From: Pseudomonadota bacterium
GTDB lineage: Bacteria > Pseudomonadota > Alphaproteobacteria > Kiloniellales > J153
DNA: 19,804 nucleotides
Direction of reading: 5' to 3'
Assembly (NCBI GenBank): GCA_022572105.1
Contig: JACZWN010000038.1
Location: 1-19,804, forward strand
In this document: positions 6,589-13,977 of the stretch, in pieces
Numbering within the stretch: position 1 is the first letter of the stretch
Layout: each line of letters begins with the position of its first letter
The notes under the pieces: generated by a model
Seen by the model: the letters and a program-made list of their open reading frames with translations, nothing else
Databases searched by the model: none
Told to the model about the DNA's origin: nothing
Translations under genes and position numbers: made by a program

Positions 6589-7458
6589 ATGGGGGAAATG
6601 CGGTATGAGGCGCCGGAAACGCTGGACGCGGCGGTGGCCTTGCTCGCCGGCGCGGACGGCGAGACGCGGTTGCTGGCCGGCGGCACCGACCTCCTGGTGC
6701 AGCTGCGCGCCGAGATGATCGAGCCCGCTCTGGTGGTCGACGTGAAACGAATCCCGGAGCTGTGCGCGATTGCGGCCGAGGACGGCGGCTTCCGCATCGG
6801 CGCCGCGGTCACCGGCGCCGAGCTGGGCGAGCACGCAGCGCTCAAGGCGGCCTGGCCCGGCGTGGTCGAGGCGGCGGAGCTGATCGGCTCGACCCAGATC
6901 CAGGGCCGCGCCACCCTGGGCGGCAATCTGTGCAACGCCTCGCCGGCGGCCGACAGCGTGCCCGCCCTGATCGCCGCCGGCGCGACGGCCAGCATCGCGG
7001 GTCCACACGGGCGGCGCCAGGCGCCGGTCGAGGAGATCGTCACCGGCCCCGGCGAGACCTCGCTGGCCAAGGGCGAGATCGTGGTCTCCTTCCTCCTGCC
7101 GGCGCGCCCGCCCCATTCGAGCGACGCCTACCTGCGCTTCATTCCGCGTACCGAGATGGACATCGCCGTGGTCGGCGTCGGGATCAGTCTCACGCTCGAC
7201 GAGAGCGGCACCTGCGGCGCGGCGCGGGTCGTGCTCGGGGCCGTCGCCGAACGCGTCCTCCTGGTGCCCGAAGCGGCCGAGGCGCTGATCGGCACCGCGG
7301 TCGACGAGGCCGCGCTGGCGCGCTTGGGCGAAGCCGCGAGCGCCGCCTGCCGGCCGATCGACGACAAGCGCGGTACCAAGGAATACCGCATCAAAGTCGC
7401 CGCCGTGCTGGCGCGGCGCGCGGCCCAGATCGCACTGGAACGGGCGAGGCGGAACTGA
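6589..7458 (+). CDS. Molybdenum hydroxylase FAD-binding subunit (CoxM/XDH-type)
   Basis: The 289-aa protein is the medium, FAD-carrying subunit of a xanthine-dehydrogenase/CO-dehydrogenase-superfamily enzyme. The two FAD pyrophosphate loops are clear: LLAGGTDLL (28-36) and ATLGGNLCNASPAADSVPAL (108-127). The C-terminal CO-dehydrogenase flavoprotein domain ends with DDKRGTKEYRIKVAAVLARRA. It takes electrons from the 2Fe-2S subunit and passes them to an acceptor. The ATG at 6589 is chosen because AGAGGA lies five bases upstream; the ATG three codons later is an alternative. Its stop overlaps the next start (TGATG), showing tight translational coupling in a four-gene operon. Confidence 0.93.
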   Translation: MGEMRYEAPETLDAAVALLAGADGETRLLAGGTDLLVQLRAEMIEPALVVDVKRIPELCAIAAEDGGFRIGAAVTGAELGEHAALKAAWPGVVEAAELIGSTQIQGRATLGGNLCNASPAADSVPALIAAGATASIAGPHGRRQAPVEEIVTGPGETSLAKGEIVVSFLLPARPPHSSDAYLRFIPRTEMDIAVVGVGISLTLDESGTCGAARVVLGAVAERVLLVPEAAEALIGTAVDEAALARLGEAASAACRPIDDKRGTKEYRIKVAAVLARRAAQIALERARRN

Positions 7459-7949
7459 TGGCGAAGGTCCACGTAGCGACCACCATCAACGGCGACGCCG
7501 TCGAGTTCCTGTGCGAGGCGGACGAGACCCTGCTCGACGTGCTGCGCGACGAGCTGCATCTGACCGGCAGCAAGGAGGGCTGCGGCTCGGGCGACTGCGG
7601 GGCGTGCAGCGTCATGCTCGACGGCCGCTTGGTCTGCGCCTGCCTGGTGCTCGGCGCCGAGCTCGGAGGCCGCGCGGTCGAGACCATCGAGAACATGGCC
7701 GACGGCGAGGTCCTGCATCCGCTGCAGCGGAAGTTCCTGGAGCACGCGGCCTTGCAGTGCGGCGTCTGCACGCCGGGCATCCTGGTCGCGGCCAAGGCCC
7801 TCCTGGACAAGAATCCCGAGCCCAGCGAAACCGAGGTGCGCTACTGGCTGGCCGGCAACCTGTGCCGCTGTACCGGCTACGACAAGATCGTCCGCGCCGT
7901 GCTCGACGCGGCCGGCGAAATGAGGGGGGAGCTGACCCATGCCGAATGA
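7458..7949 (+). CDS. Molybdenum hydroxylase [2Fe-2S] subunit (CoxS-type)
   Basis: The 163-aa protein carries both iron-sulfur clusters of the enzyme. The N-terminal plant-ferredoxin-type cluster uses Cys42, Cys47, Cys50 and Cys62 (C-x4-C-x2-C-x11-C). The C-terminal helical-bundle cluster uses Cys101, Cys104, Cys136 and Cys138 (QCGVCTPG and CRCTGY). Length and spacing are normal for the family, so the subunit should be functional, passing electrons from the Mo centre to FAD. Its start overlaps the FAD-subunit stop by one base and its end overlaps the Mo-subunit start by 11 bp. Confidence 0.95.
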   Translation: MAKVHVATTINGDAVEFLCEADETLLDVLRDELHLTGSKEGCGSGDCGACSVMLDGRLVCACLVLGAELGGRAVETIENMADGEVLHPLQRKFLEHAALQCGVCTPGILVAAKALLDKNPEPSETEVRYWLAGNLCRCTGYDKIVRAVLDAAGEMRGELTHAE

Positions 7950-10239
7950 CGTGAAGACCGGCAGCCTGGCGCCGGACAAGAAGTTGAAGTGGGTCGGCAC
8001 GCGCCCGCTCCGGCCCGACGGCGTGGACAAGGTGACCGGACGCGCCAAGTTCGGCGCCGACTTCTCCCTGCCGGGCATGTTGATCGGCAAGGTCTTGCGC
8101 AGCCCGCACCCGCACGCCCGCATCAAGTCGATCGACACCTCGAAGGCCGAGGTCCTGCCCGGCGTCAAGGCGGTGGTCACCCGCGACGACTTCCACGACA
8201 TGGAATCGGAGTTCGTGCCGGCCGGCGAGATGCTGGTCAACTACCGCGACATGGTGCGCAACGTCATGGCGCGCGAAAAAGTGCTCTATGACGGCCACGC
8301 GGTCGCGGCGGTGGCGGCGACCAGCAACGCCGTCGCCAAGCGGGCGCTCAAGCTGATCGAGGTCGACTACGAGCCCCTGCCTCACGTCATCGACGTGCTC
8401 GAGGCGATGGAGCCGGACGCGCCGCTCCTGCACGAGGACATGATCACGGCGGGCGTCGAGCCGGCGCCGGACAAACCCTCGAACGTGGCCAAGGTCGTCG
8501 AGTTTGCGATCGGCGACGTGGAGGCCGGCTTCGCCCAGGCCGAGGTGATCGTCGAGCGCACGTTCCAAACCAAGCCCGTGCACCAGGCCTACATCGAGCC
8601 CCACGCCTGCGTCGCCAGCGTCTCCGAGGACGGCCAGGCGGAGCTGTGGTGCACGACCCAGGGGCATTACGTGGTGCGCGGCCACTGCGCCCGGCTGCTC
8701 GGCATGGACGTCTCCAAGATCCGCGTGACCGCCTCCGAGATCGGCGGCGGTTTCGGCGGCAAGACGGTGGTCTATCTGGAGCCGCTGGCGCTCGCGCTCT
8801 CGGCCAAGGCCTGCCGGCCGGTCAAGATGGTGATGAGCCGCGACGAGGTGTTCCGCGCCTCCGGCCCGACCTCGGGCGCCCATATGCGGATCAAGGTGGG
8901 CGCCACCAAGGACGGCCGGATCACCGCCGCCGAGGCGGATCTGAAATACCAGGCCGGCGCCTTCCAGGGCTCGCCGGTGCAGCCCGGCGCCATGTGCGCC
9001 TTTGCGCCCTACGACTTGGAGAACGTCAAGGTCGTCGGTTACGACGTGGTGACCAACCGGCCGAAGGTGGCGGCCTACCGCGCGCCGGGGGCGCCCATTT
9101 CCGAGTACGCGGTCGAATGCGTGATCGACGAGCTGGCCAGGAAGCTGGGGCTCGACCCGATCGATTTTCGGCTCGCCAACGCGGCCAAGGAGGGCACCCG
9201 CGCCGCCTATGGCCCCAAGTTTGGGCCGATCGGGCTCGTCGAGACGCTTCAAGAAGCCAAGGCGCACCCGCACTACACGGCGCCGCTCGGGCCCGATCAG
9301 GGCCGCGGGGTCGCCTCCGGGTTCTGGTTCAACATCGGCGGCGAGACCTGCGCCGCGCTCAACATCAACGAGGACGGCACGGCGGCGCTGATGATCGGAA
9401 CCCCCGACATCGGCGGCTCGCGCGCCTCGCTGTGCATGATGGCGGCCGAGGAGCTCGGCATCGACCTGGACCGGATCCGGCCGATCATCGCCGACACCTC
9501 CTCGCTCGGCTACACCTTCCTGACCGGCGGCAGCCGCGTTACCTTCGCCAGCGGCATGGCCACGATCGACGCGGCGCAAGACGCGGTAAGGCAGCTCTGC
9601 GAGCGGGCGGCCAAGATCTGGGAAATCCCCTCCGACGCCGTGGAATGGGAGGACGGTTACGCCAAGCCGGCCGGCGCCAACGCCGGCGACTTCGAGCCCA
9701 TGTCGCTGGCCGAGGTCGCCAAGGTGGCGGGCAAGACCGGCGGGCCGATCGTCGGCCATGCCCAGATCAACGCGCAAGGGGCGGGGCCCAGCTTCGGCAC
9801 CCACATCGTCGACGTCGAGGTGGACCGGGAGACCGGGCGGGTCACCGTGGTGCGCTACACGGTGGTGCAGGACGCCGGCAAGGCGGTCCACCCGGCCTAC
9901 GTCGAGGGCCAGTATCAAGGCGGTGCGGTCCAGGGCATCGGCTGGGCGCTCAACGAGGAATACATCTACGGCGAAGACGGGCGCCTGGAGAACCCCGGCT
10001 TCCTCGACTACCGCATCCCGGTCGCCTCCGACGTGCCGATGATCGACACGGTGATCGTCGAGGTGCCCAACCCGCGCCATCCCTACGGCGTGCGCGGGGT
10101 CGGCGAGACGCCCATCGTCCCGCCCATGGCGGCGATCACCAACGCCCTCGCCGACGCCCTCGGCATCCGCTTCACCGAGCTGCCGATGTCGCCACCCAAG
10201 GTGCTCGAGGCGATCGGGGAGGCCGCGGCGGGCGGATAA
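7939..10239 (+). CDS. Molybdenum hydroxylase large (Mo-cofactor) subunit, xanthine-dehydrogenase family, substrate unknown
   Basis: The 766-aa protein is the catalytic subunit binding the molybdenum cofactor. An N-terminal a/b hammerhead domain (about 20-150) precedes the Mo-binding domains. Visible motifs are CTTQGHY (Gln241), GGGFGGK (269-275), the active-site loop AYRAPGAP (379-386) and the catalytic base Glu723 in GVGETP. The loop is neither AYxCSFR (form I CO dehydrogenase) nor AYRGAGR (form II), so oxidation of an aromatic, N-heterocyclic or aldehyde-type substrate is more likely than CO. The usual GQG cofactor-contact motif is DIGGSRAS (491-498), lacking the Gln. A GGGGGGAG ribosome site precedes the ATG, inside the end of the upstream gene. 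No accessory coxDEFG or xdhC genes are seen. Confidence 0.92.
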   Translation: MPNDVKTGSLAPDKKLKWVGTRPLRPDGVDKVTGRAKFGADFSLPGMLIGKVLRSPHPHARIKSIDTSKAEVLPGVKAVVTRDDFHDMESEFVPAGEMLVNYRDMVRNVMAREKVLYDGHAVAAVAATSNAVAKRALKLIEVDYEPLPHVIDVLEAMEPDAPLLHEDMITAGVEPAPDKPSNVAKVVEFAIGDVEAGFAQAEVIVERTFQTKPVHQAYIEPHACVASVSEDGQAELWCTTQGHYVVRGHCARLLGMDVSKIRVTASEIGGGFGGKTVVYLEPLALALSAKACRPVKMVMSRDEVFRASGPTSGAHMRIKVGATKDGRITAAEADLKYQAGAFQGSPVQPGAMCAFAPYDLENVKVVGYDVVTNRPKVAAYRAPGAPISEYAVECVIDELARKLGLDPIDFRLANAAKEGTRAAYGPKFGPIGLVETLQEAKAHPHYTAPLGPDQGRGVASGFWFNIGGETCAALNINEDGTAALMIGTPDIGGSRASLCMMAAEELGIDLDRIRPIIADTSSLGYTFLTGGSRVTFASGMATIDAAQDAVRQLCERAAKIWEIPSDAVEWEDGYAKPAGANAGDFEPMSLAEVAKVAGKTGGPIVGHAQINAQGAGPSFGTHIVDVEVDRETGRVTVVRYTVVQDAGKAVHPAYVEGQYQGGAVQGIGWALNEEYIYGEDGRLENPGFLDYRIPVASDVPMIDTVIVEVPNPRHPYGVRGVGETPIVPPMAAITNALADALGIRFTELPMSPPKVLEAIGEAAAGG

Positions 10240-10259
10240 CGCTAAGGAGGCCCGACACC

Positions 10260-10505
10260 ATGGCCCGGGGGGTGCTGACCGGCAACCTGAGGAAGTTCAC
10301 CGGCGGCGAGACCGAGGTCGAACTCGAGGCCGGCAACGTGCGCCAGCTGTTCCGCGCGCTGGGCGAGCGCTACCCGAACCTCAGGCCGCACCTGGAGGAG
10401 AGCCTGGCGGTGGCCATCGACGGCCAGATCTACCAGGACGCCTGGTTCGAGCCGATCCCACCCGACGCCGAGGTCCACCTGCTGCCTCAGATCGCCGGCG
10501 GGTAG
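10260..10505 (+). CDS. MoaD/ThiS-family ubiquitin-like sulfur carrier protein
   Basis: The 81-aa protein ends in Gly-Gly (QIAGG), the hallmark of sulfur carriers that are thiocarboxylated at the C terminus. The pattern of LTGNLRKFTGG, VRQLFRALGERYP, AVAIDGQIY and an acidic PPDAEVHLLPQIAGG fits the beta-grasp MoaD/ThiS fold. A strong AAGGAGG site (10244-10250) precedes the ATG, 20 bp after the Mo-subunit stop, so it is the last gene of the operon. It may supply dithiolene sulfur for molybdopterin, or serve this enzyme in a dedicated way; which of these is inference. Confidence 0.85.
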   Translation: MARGVLTGNLRKFTGGETEVELEAGNVRQLFRALGERYPNLRPHLEESLAVAIDGQIYQDAWFEPIPPDAEVHLLPQIAGG

Positions 10506-10597
10506 GAGGGGAGACCTGCGCGGGACCCGCGGGTTCATATCAAAGATCGTTGATAGTGACCCGTTTCACTGGAGTGCGTCGGGGTTTGGTGAGACAT

Positions 10598-10647
10598 CCG
10601 GCTGCGGGGCCGGCTGGGATGGCCGGCTGCGGTGGCCGGCTGCGGTA
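10598..10647. repeat. Short tandem array of CCGGCTGCGG units
   Basis: Four head-to-tail units of 12-13 bp begin at 10598, 10610, 10623 and 10636, each CCGGCTGCGG or a close variant (the second is CCGGCTGGGA). It sits just upstream of the possible small ORF. Confidence 0.7.
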
Positions 10648-10675
10648 GAAAAAACCGCAACTGGAGGACAAAGGT

Positions 10676-10786
10676 ATGGATACACTGATTGCCAATGATG
10701 TCCGTGCGGAGCCGACGGGCGCGCCGGAGCGGGCTCGCCGGGTGCCTTGGACTTTGAGCCGTTTTGGACCCTTTTTCTCGCCATGA
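10676..10786 (+). CDS. Possible small protein, 36 aa
   Basis: ATG at 10676 is preceded by GGAGGACAAAGGT, a good ribosome site, and the frame runs to TGA at 10784-10786. The product begins MDTLIANDVRAEP and ends WTLSRFGPFFSP: an acidic start, a basic middle (ERARR) and an aromatic tail. I do not recognise it. It could be a leader peptide for the XRE gene 143 bp downstream or a stand-alone micro-protein. Codon use is less GC-biased than in the flanking genes, so chance cannot be excluded. Confidence 0.3.
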   Translation: MDTLIANDVRAEPTGAPERARRVPWTLSRFGPFFSP

Positions 10787-10928
10787 GGCTTCCGATTCCC
10801 ACGGGAAGGTTATTTTTTCCCAGAAAGAGTGGATGCTTTCTACCCGAAAATTGATCATAATGCGGAGCCTTCACAATGTAAGGTAGTAATTCCCAGGGAT
10901 GGCACGACAGGCAAAGGAGAGATCGAAG

Positions 10929-11360
10929 ATGGACCAATCAGTCAGCGGCCCCAATCCCGTAGATGTCCATGTCGGTGGCCGGCTGCGGCTGCGCCGGACG
11001 TTGCTTGGAATGACCCAGACAAGCTTGGGCGACGCCATCGGCCTGACCTTTCAACAGGTGCAGAAATACGAACGCGGGATGAACCGTATCGGCTCGAGCC
11101 GGCTCTACGATCTGTCGCGGGTGCTCGACGTCCCGATCAATTTCTTCTTCGACGAGATGCCGGAGCGCGTCGCCTCCAAATCGCCCGCTCAGGTGCGCGG
11201 CCTGTCCGAGCCGCGCGAAACCTTCGAGCCGGACATTGCGGCCAAGCGGGAAACGCTGGAGCTGGTACGCGCCTACTACAAGATTACCGATCCTCAGATC
11301 CGAAAGCGCCTGTTCGAGATGGTCAAGGCGCTCGGGGCCGCGTCCGCGGACCGAACGTGA
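10929..11360 (+). CDS. XRE-family helix-turn-helix transcriptional regulator
   Basis: The 143-aa protein has a Cro/C1-type helix-turn-helix at about residues 13-72 (VGGRLRLRR, then LGDAIGLTFQQVQKYERG and LYDLSRVLDVPINFFF), followed by a linker and a C-terminal helical stretch (ETLELVRAYYKITDPQIRKRLFEMVKAL) that probably mediates dimerisation. This architecture is common in short alphaproteobacterial XRE regulators. The start at 10929 is backed by AAAGGAG eight bases upstream; an in-frame ATG at 10899 lacks one. A decayed paralogue lies 2.8 kb downstream. It stands alone in its orientation block before the PAS-like gene, so control of that gene or of itself is a reasonable guess. Confidence 0.92.
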   Translation: MDQSVSGPNPVDVHVGGRLRLRRTLLGMTQTSLGDAIGLTFQQVQKYERGMNRIGSSRLYDLSRVLDVPINFFFDEMPERVASKSPAQVRGLSEPRETFEPDIAAKRETLELVRAYYKITDPQIRKRLFEMVKALGAASADRT

Positions 11361-11779
11361 TTCCGCGGCCTTGGCGTGGGAACCGATGTTGCGGCGAGGA
11401 TCGATCGTAGAAGGGTCCATCGCAGTGGGTGCCCGAATGCGTTAGCGGTCCGATCGTCTGCTTGATTCTCGAGCGCTTACGTGGATCGGACCACGCAACC
11501 AGACGCTTGGTGGTCCGATCCAGCCGCGAGATGGCGCCCCTCCATCGGCAGCGGGACACGAGGCGAACGTCCGAGTCGGGCGGGGCCCGTTCGGCGCTCC
11601 TTGGTATGATGTCATGGCGGGTGCAGGACGCGCGCGGTGGCCCCTGCGCCAGGCAATCCCGCGTACCGGGGTCGGCACGCCAAAGGTTGAAAATTCCGCC
11701 CGCCCCAGCATCTTGTGAGCGTATGTAACACCGGCTAAGCTGCTCTAGTTCCAGGATTGCCAAGGTTCCGATCGCGGCC
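11361..11779. other. Intergenic region between XRE and PAS-like genes
   Basis: No gene is seen in this 419-bp spacer. It holds the 13-bp inverted repeat at 11482-11522 and a possible extended -10 box TGGTATGAT (TATGAT at 11605-11610) about 170 bp before the PAS-like start, with no convincing -35. Confidence 0.45.
11482..11522. promoter_or_regulatory. 13-bp perfect inverted repeat, possible operator
   Basis: TGGATCGGACCAC (11482-11494) and GTGGTCCGATCCA (11510-11522) are exact reverse complements separated by 15 bases. There is no T-run after it. It is about 120 bp downstream of the XRE stop and 80 bp upstream of a possible extended -10 box, so an operator for this or another regulator is plausible. 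Confidence 0.45.
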
Positions 11780-12688
11780 ATGCGAGACTTCACGGAGCGG
11801 TTCTTGATCGACGAGCGTGGCATGCGTTGCGATGCCTTGCCCGAGGCTGTCGAATTCTTGCTCGACTATCCAGACGCGGATTTCGACATCGTCGATTACG
11901 CGGTACGGAATCTGGGATGGATCGAGGTGTCCACGAATCGAAAATCGGCCAAGATCCATGCCCGGTTTAGAACCCTGACCGTATCGTTCGGTGCCGTCAG
12001 CGCCCTTTACGAGCTGTTGTCGATCGCGCCCTGGAAGGCCGTAACTCTCGAATACGACCTCTTCGGTTGGATCTCCGAGACGTACGAGGACGGGGCTTCG
12101 GCTCGTGTGCGGCTGAGCTACATCGTCCAGAGCGTGGTGGAGTTCCTGCGCCATCCGCCGTTTACCTCGGTCGAGAAGAGCCCGGCATGCTTGTACGAGG
12201 AAGACACGCCCGACTCCGAGGCGCTCGCCTCCGTGCTCGGTTATTGGCAGGATTGCTCCGGGCGCTTGCCCGAAGACCTGACGCATAGAATCAGGGAAAT
12301 CGGCGTCTTGCCGCGCCTCGTGCTCATCGACGTGGAGCCCCCGGGGGCCGCGGGCCGGTTCCGGTACATCGGGTCCGGCTTTACCCTCTACGGCGACCGC
12401 TGGCCTCGGGAGGCGGTAGGCCGGAGCTTCCGGGAACAGCCGGACCAGGTCTACGCGGCTCGGGTGGCCGAGTCCTGCGTGAAAACCATTCAGAGCGCGG
12501 AACCCGGGTACTCGCACGTGGATGCGTGCATCGGCATGCCCGAACAAGAGCCCCGCCGGAGTCGCTATAAGTGCTTGAAGACACTTTGGCAAACCTCCCG
12601 CGGGGAGCCGGTCTTGATGATTACCTCAGTCCTGACGCCTGACGTCGATATTCCACTGGTTCCGTCAATTGAACAACGAGGTCATTGA
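11780..12688 (+). CDS. Uncharacterised protein with C-terminal PAS_5-like domain
   Basis: The 302-aa protein has two parts. Residues 1 to about 150 match nothing I recognise (acidic, mixed alpha/beta, with the string DFDIVDYAVRNLGWIEV). Residues about 165-290 resemble the PAS_5-type domain common in Rhodospirillales: LPRLVLIDVEPPGAAGRFRYIGSG, then a basic C-terminal strand ending GEPVLMITSVLTP. PAS domains of this type may sense small ligands or act in protein contacts; no kinase or output domain is present. No clear ribosome site precedes the ATG. Its last 68 bases overlap the 3' end of the convergent GNAT-like gene. Domain assignment is by pattern only. Confidence 0.65.
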   Translation: MRDFTERFLIDERGMRCDALPEAVEFLLDYPDADFDIVDYAVRNLGWIEVSTNRKSAKIHARFRTLTVSFGAVSALYELLSIAPWKAVTLEYDLFGWISETYEDGASARVRLSYIVQSVVEFLRHPPFTSVEKSPACLYEEDTPDSEALASVLGYWQDCSGRLPEDLTHRIREIGVLPRLVLIDVEPPGAAGRFRYIGSGFTLYGDRWPREAVGRSFREQPDQVYAARVAESCVKTIQSAEPGYSHVDACIGMPEQEPRRSRYKCLKTLWQTSRGEPVLMITSVLTPDVDIPLVPSIEQRGH

Positions 12689-13382
12689 TCAGCTCGCTTC
12701 GATCCATCCAGAGAAGGTGGATGTCCAGGATGTGGCCGCGATACGAGTTGAGCCAGTCGACCCCGCGTTCGACCCGGGTGTAGCCATACCGCGCGACCAC
12801 GCCCTTTTCGACCAACGCCGGTTCCGCGAAGCCGATGGTGAAGTCCGTGTTCCACTGCGTATAAGCAATGGTGCGGGACAACCTCGGGGTGATCGCCGAA
12901 AGCCCCCGGCCTCGGTAATCCGGACGGTACCAAGCCCCGCCGCTAAAGCATACGAGACCGTTAATTCGGTGGCCGGAGGGCGCCTCCGAGAACGCACATT
13001 CCTCGGGAAGCCGCTCGATGTCGGGATCCTGGTAAACCAGCCGTAACGATTCGAACTCCTGTTTGAAATTGCTGTCCCGCCAATCGAACAGACGCGCGCA
13101 CTGAGTCGCGACGATCTCGCCGTCCCGGTCCCGGCCGGCGATCCAGAAAGCGTTCTCGGGCGTGAGTTCGTTTGCCACCGGGTCGAAGCTCGGCACCAGA
13201 GGAAACCATGATTTCGTCTGCTGCTTGTTGAAGGCGATCAGCGCATCGAAATCGTGCTCGATGGACAGACGCACGCCTCGTTCTCTGGCTGTCCGATCGG
13301 CGTGAAGGATGAATCGTGCGATGAGCGCCTGTGGTCCGAACGCCACGTCCACTTGGTCGGGAAGTCGAAGATTGGTAAGCAT
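12621..13382 (-). CDS. GNAT-like protein of unknown function
   Basis: The 253-aa protein begins with ATG preceded by AGAGGAG. Residues about 165-190 contain AWYRPDYRGRGLSAITPRLSR, which resembles the GNAT acetyl-CoA pyrophosphate loop (R-x-x-G-x-G/A) but with Leu-Ser after the second Gly. Ahead of it lies a long N-terminal region with WIAGRDRDGEIVATQCARLFDWRD, plausible as GNAT beta strands. The substrate is unknown; acyl-homoserine-lactone synthases share this fold, but their conserved residues are not recognisable here. Its 3' end overlaps the PAS-like gene tail to tail by 68 bp, so expression of the pair may be linked. GNAT fold is likely, function unassigned. Confidence 0.65.
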   Translation of the reverse strand: MLTNLRLPDQVDVAFGPQALIARFILHADRTARERGVRLSIEHDFDALIAFNKQQTKSWFPLVPSFDPVANELTPENAFWIAGRDRDGEIVATQCARLFDWRDSNFKQEFESLRLVYQDPDIERLPEECAFSEAPSGHRINGLVCFSGGAWYRPDYRGRGLSAITPRLSRTIAYTQWNTDFTIGFAEPALVEKGVVARYGYTRVERGVDWLNSYRGHILDIHLLWMDRSELINDLVVQLTEPVEYRRQASGLR

Positions 13383-13704
13383 GGCACTCCTCTTTGCTTG
13401 GATGATGAAGGGCTAAGCCGTAGCCCTGGGTGCGATTTGCGAAAGCTTTGCGTACGCCCATGATGCCGTGCTGTCGGTGCATTGGATCGCCGGCTCGGGT
13501 TTTTTTAAGACCGGCTTGTTCCGAGCAGTGGGGCCAACGGGAAAGCGCCCTCTTCCCCCTGCGGAACTTGCTTTCCGCTCGCCCTAGCGGCCCCTTTCGC
13601 CGTAGAGGACAGAGTTCTTACTCGAAATTAGATAATAAGTTATTACTTTCTCAATTATTGGTGGTCAGCGCCGGGATCGTAGCGCTACATCCGGGAGGAG
13701 ATCG
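13383..13704. other. Intergenic region holding the leader of the decayed XRE copy
   Basis: No intact gene is seen. AGGGCTA/TAGCCCT (13409-13415, 13421-13427) forms a 7-bp hairpin. Around 13615-13640, TTCTTACTCGAAATTAGATAATAAG resembles the leader of the intact XRE gene near 10838-10861, suggesting a duplicated promoter. A near-palindrome TAATAAGTTATTA follows. Confidence 0.4.
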
Positions 13705-13931
13705 ACGACCGGTCGAACAGCCGGAGTCCCCGACCCCTTGGATATACGCATCGCCGGCCGCATACGGTTGCGCCGAAGGCGGCGTGGCATGTGTCGGACC
13801 CAGGCATGTGTTGGACAGTGTCGGGCGCGGCCATGGGCGCGGCATTTCGGCAGGTGCAAAAGTACCCATGGGAGGGGGGGCGCGCCATCGGGCCGAGGCG
13901 CCCGTACGACGTTGCCCGGGTGCTAAAATAA
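13705..13931 (+). pseudogene. Decayed paralogue of the XRE regulator
   Basis: From 13732 the frame reads DPLDIRIAGRIRLRRRRRGM, matching NPVDVHVGGRLRLRRTLLGM of the intact XRE protein. A 17-bp tandem duplication (13786-13802 and 13803-13819) then shifts the frame. In the shifted frame MCWTVSGAAMGAAFRQVQKY matches MTQTSLGDAIGLTFQQVQKY, followed by RRPYDVARVLK and a TAA at 13929, matching SRLYDLSRVLD. The upstream GGAGGAGATCGACG also matches the intact leader, but the ATG is lost. The C-terminal half is missing. Lost start, frameshift and early stop make this a pseudogene; removing one 17-bp copy restores the frame exactly. Confidence 0.8.
13786..13819 (+). repeat. 17-bp tandem duplication causing the frameshift
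   Basis: GGCATGTGTCGGACCCA (13786-13802) is followed directly by GGCATGTGTTGGACAGT (13803-13819). Thirteen of the first 14 bases match. Seventeen is not a multiple of three, which explains the frame change in the decayed XRE copy. Confidence 0.8.
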
Positions 13932-13977
13932 TAAACACATATGGTAAATAAAGGTAGTTAAAATTTTTATTTAATAC

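Larger units (their letters stand above)
10506..10928. other. Intergenic region upstream of the XRE gene
   Basis: This 423-bp spacer holds a small inverted repeat AGTGA/TCACT (10555-10570), the 12-13-bp tandem array, a hairpin GCGGT/ACCGC near 10642-10657, a possible 36-aa ORF and, close to the XRE gene, an AT-richer stretch with CATAAT at 10856-10861 that could be a -10 box. No terminator with a T-run follows the MoaD gene. Confidence 0.5.

Noticed and set aside
7612..10080. 822-codon open frame on the minus strand opposite the molybdenum hydroxylase
   Set aside because: It is a shadow of the high-GC coding strand: His/Arg/Asp/Gly-rich with no domain, while the plus strand carries a complete motif-bearing family protein.
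6589..10239. Aerobic CO dehydrogenase (coxMSL)
   Set aside because: Gene order fits, but the active-site loop AYRAPGAP is neither AYxCSFR nor AYRGAGR and the cox accessory genes are absent.
10899..11360. Longer XRE protein starting at 10899
   Set aside because: No ribosome site precedes it, while AAAGGAG stands eight bases before ATG 10929, and the decayed paralogue's leader aligns with that arrangement.
12621..13382. LuxI-type acyl-homoserine-lactone synthase
   Set aside because: Only a GNAT-like glycine loop is recognisable; the conserved N-terminal Arg/Trp/Asp pattern of LuxI proteins is not, and there is no LuxR neighbour.
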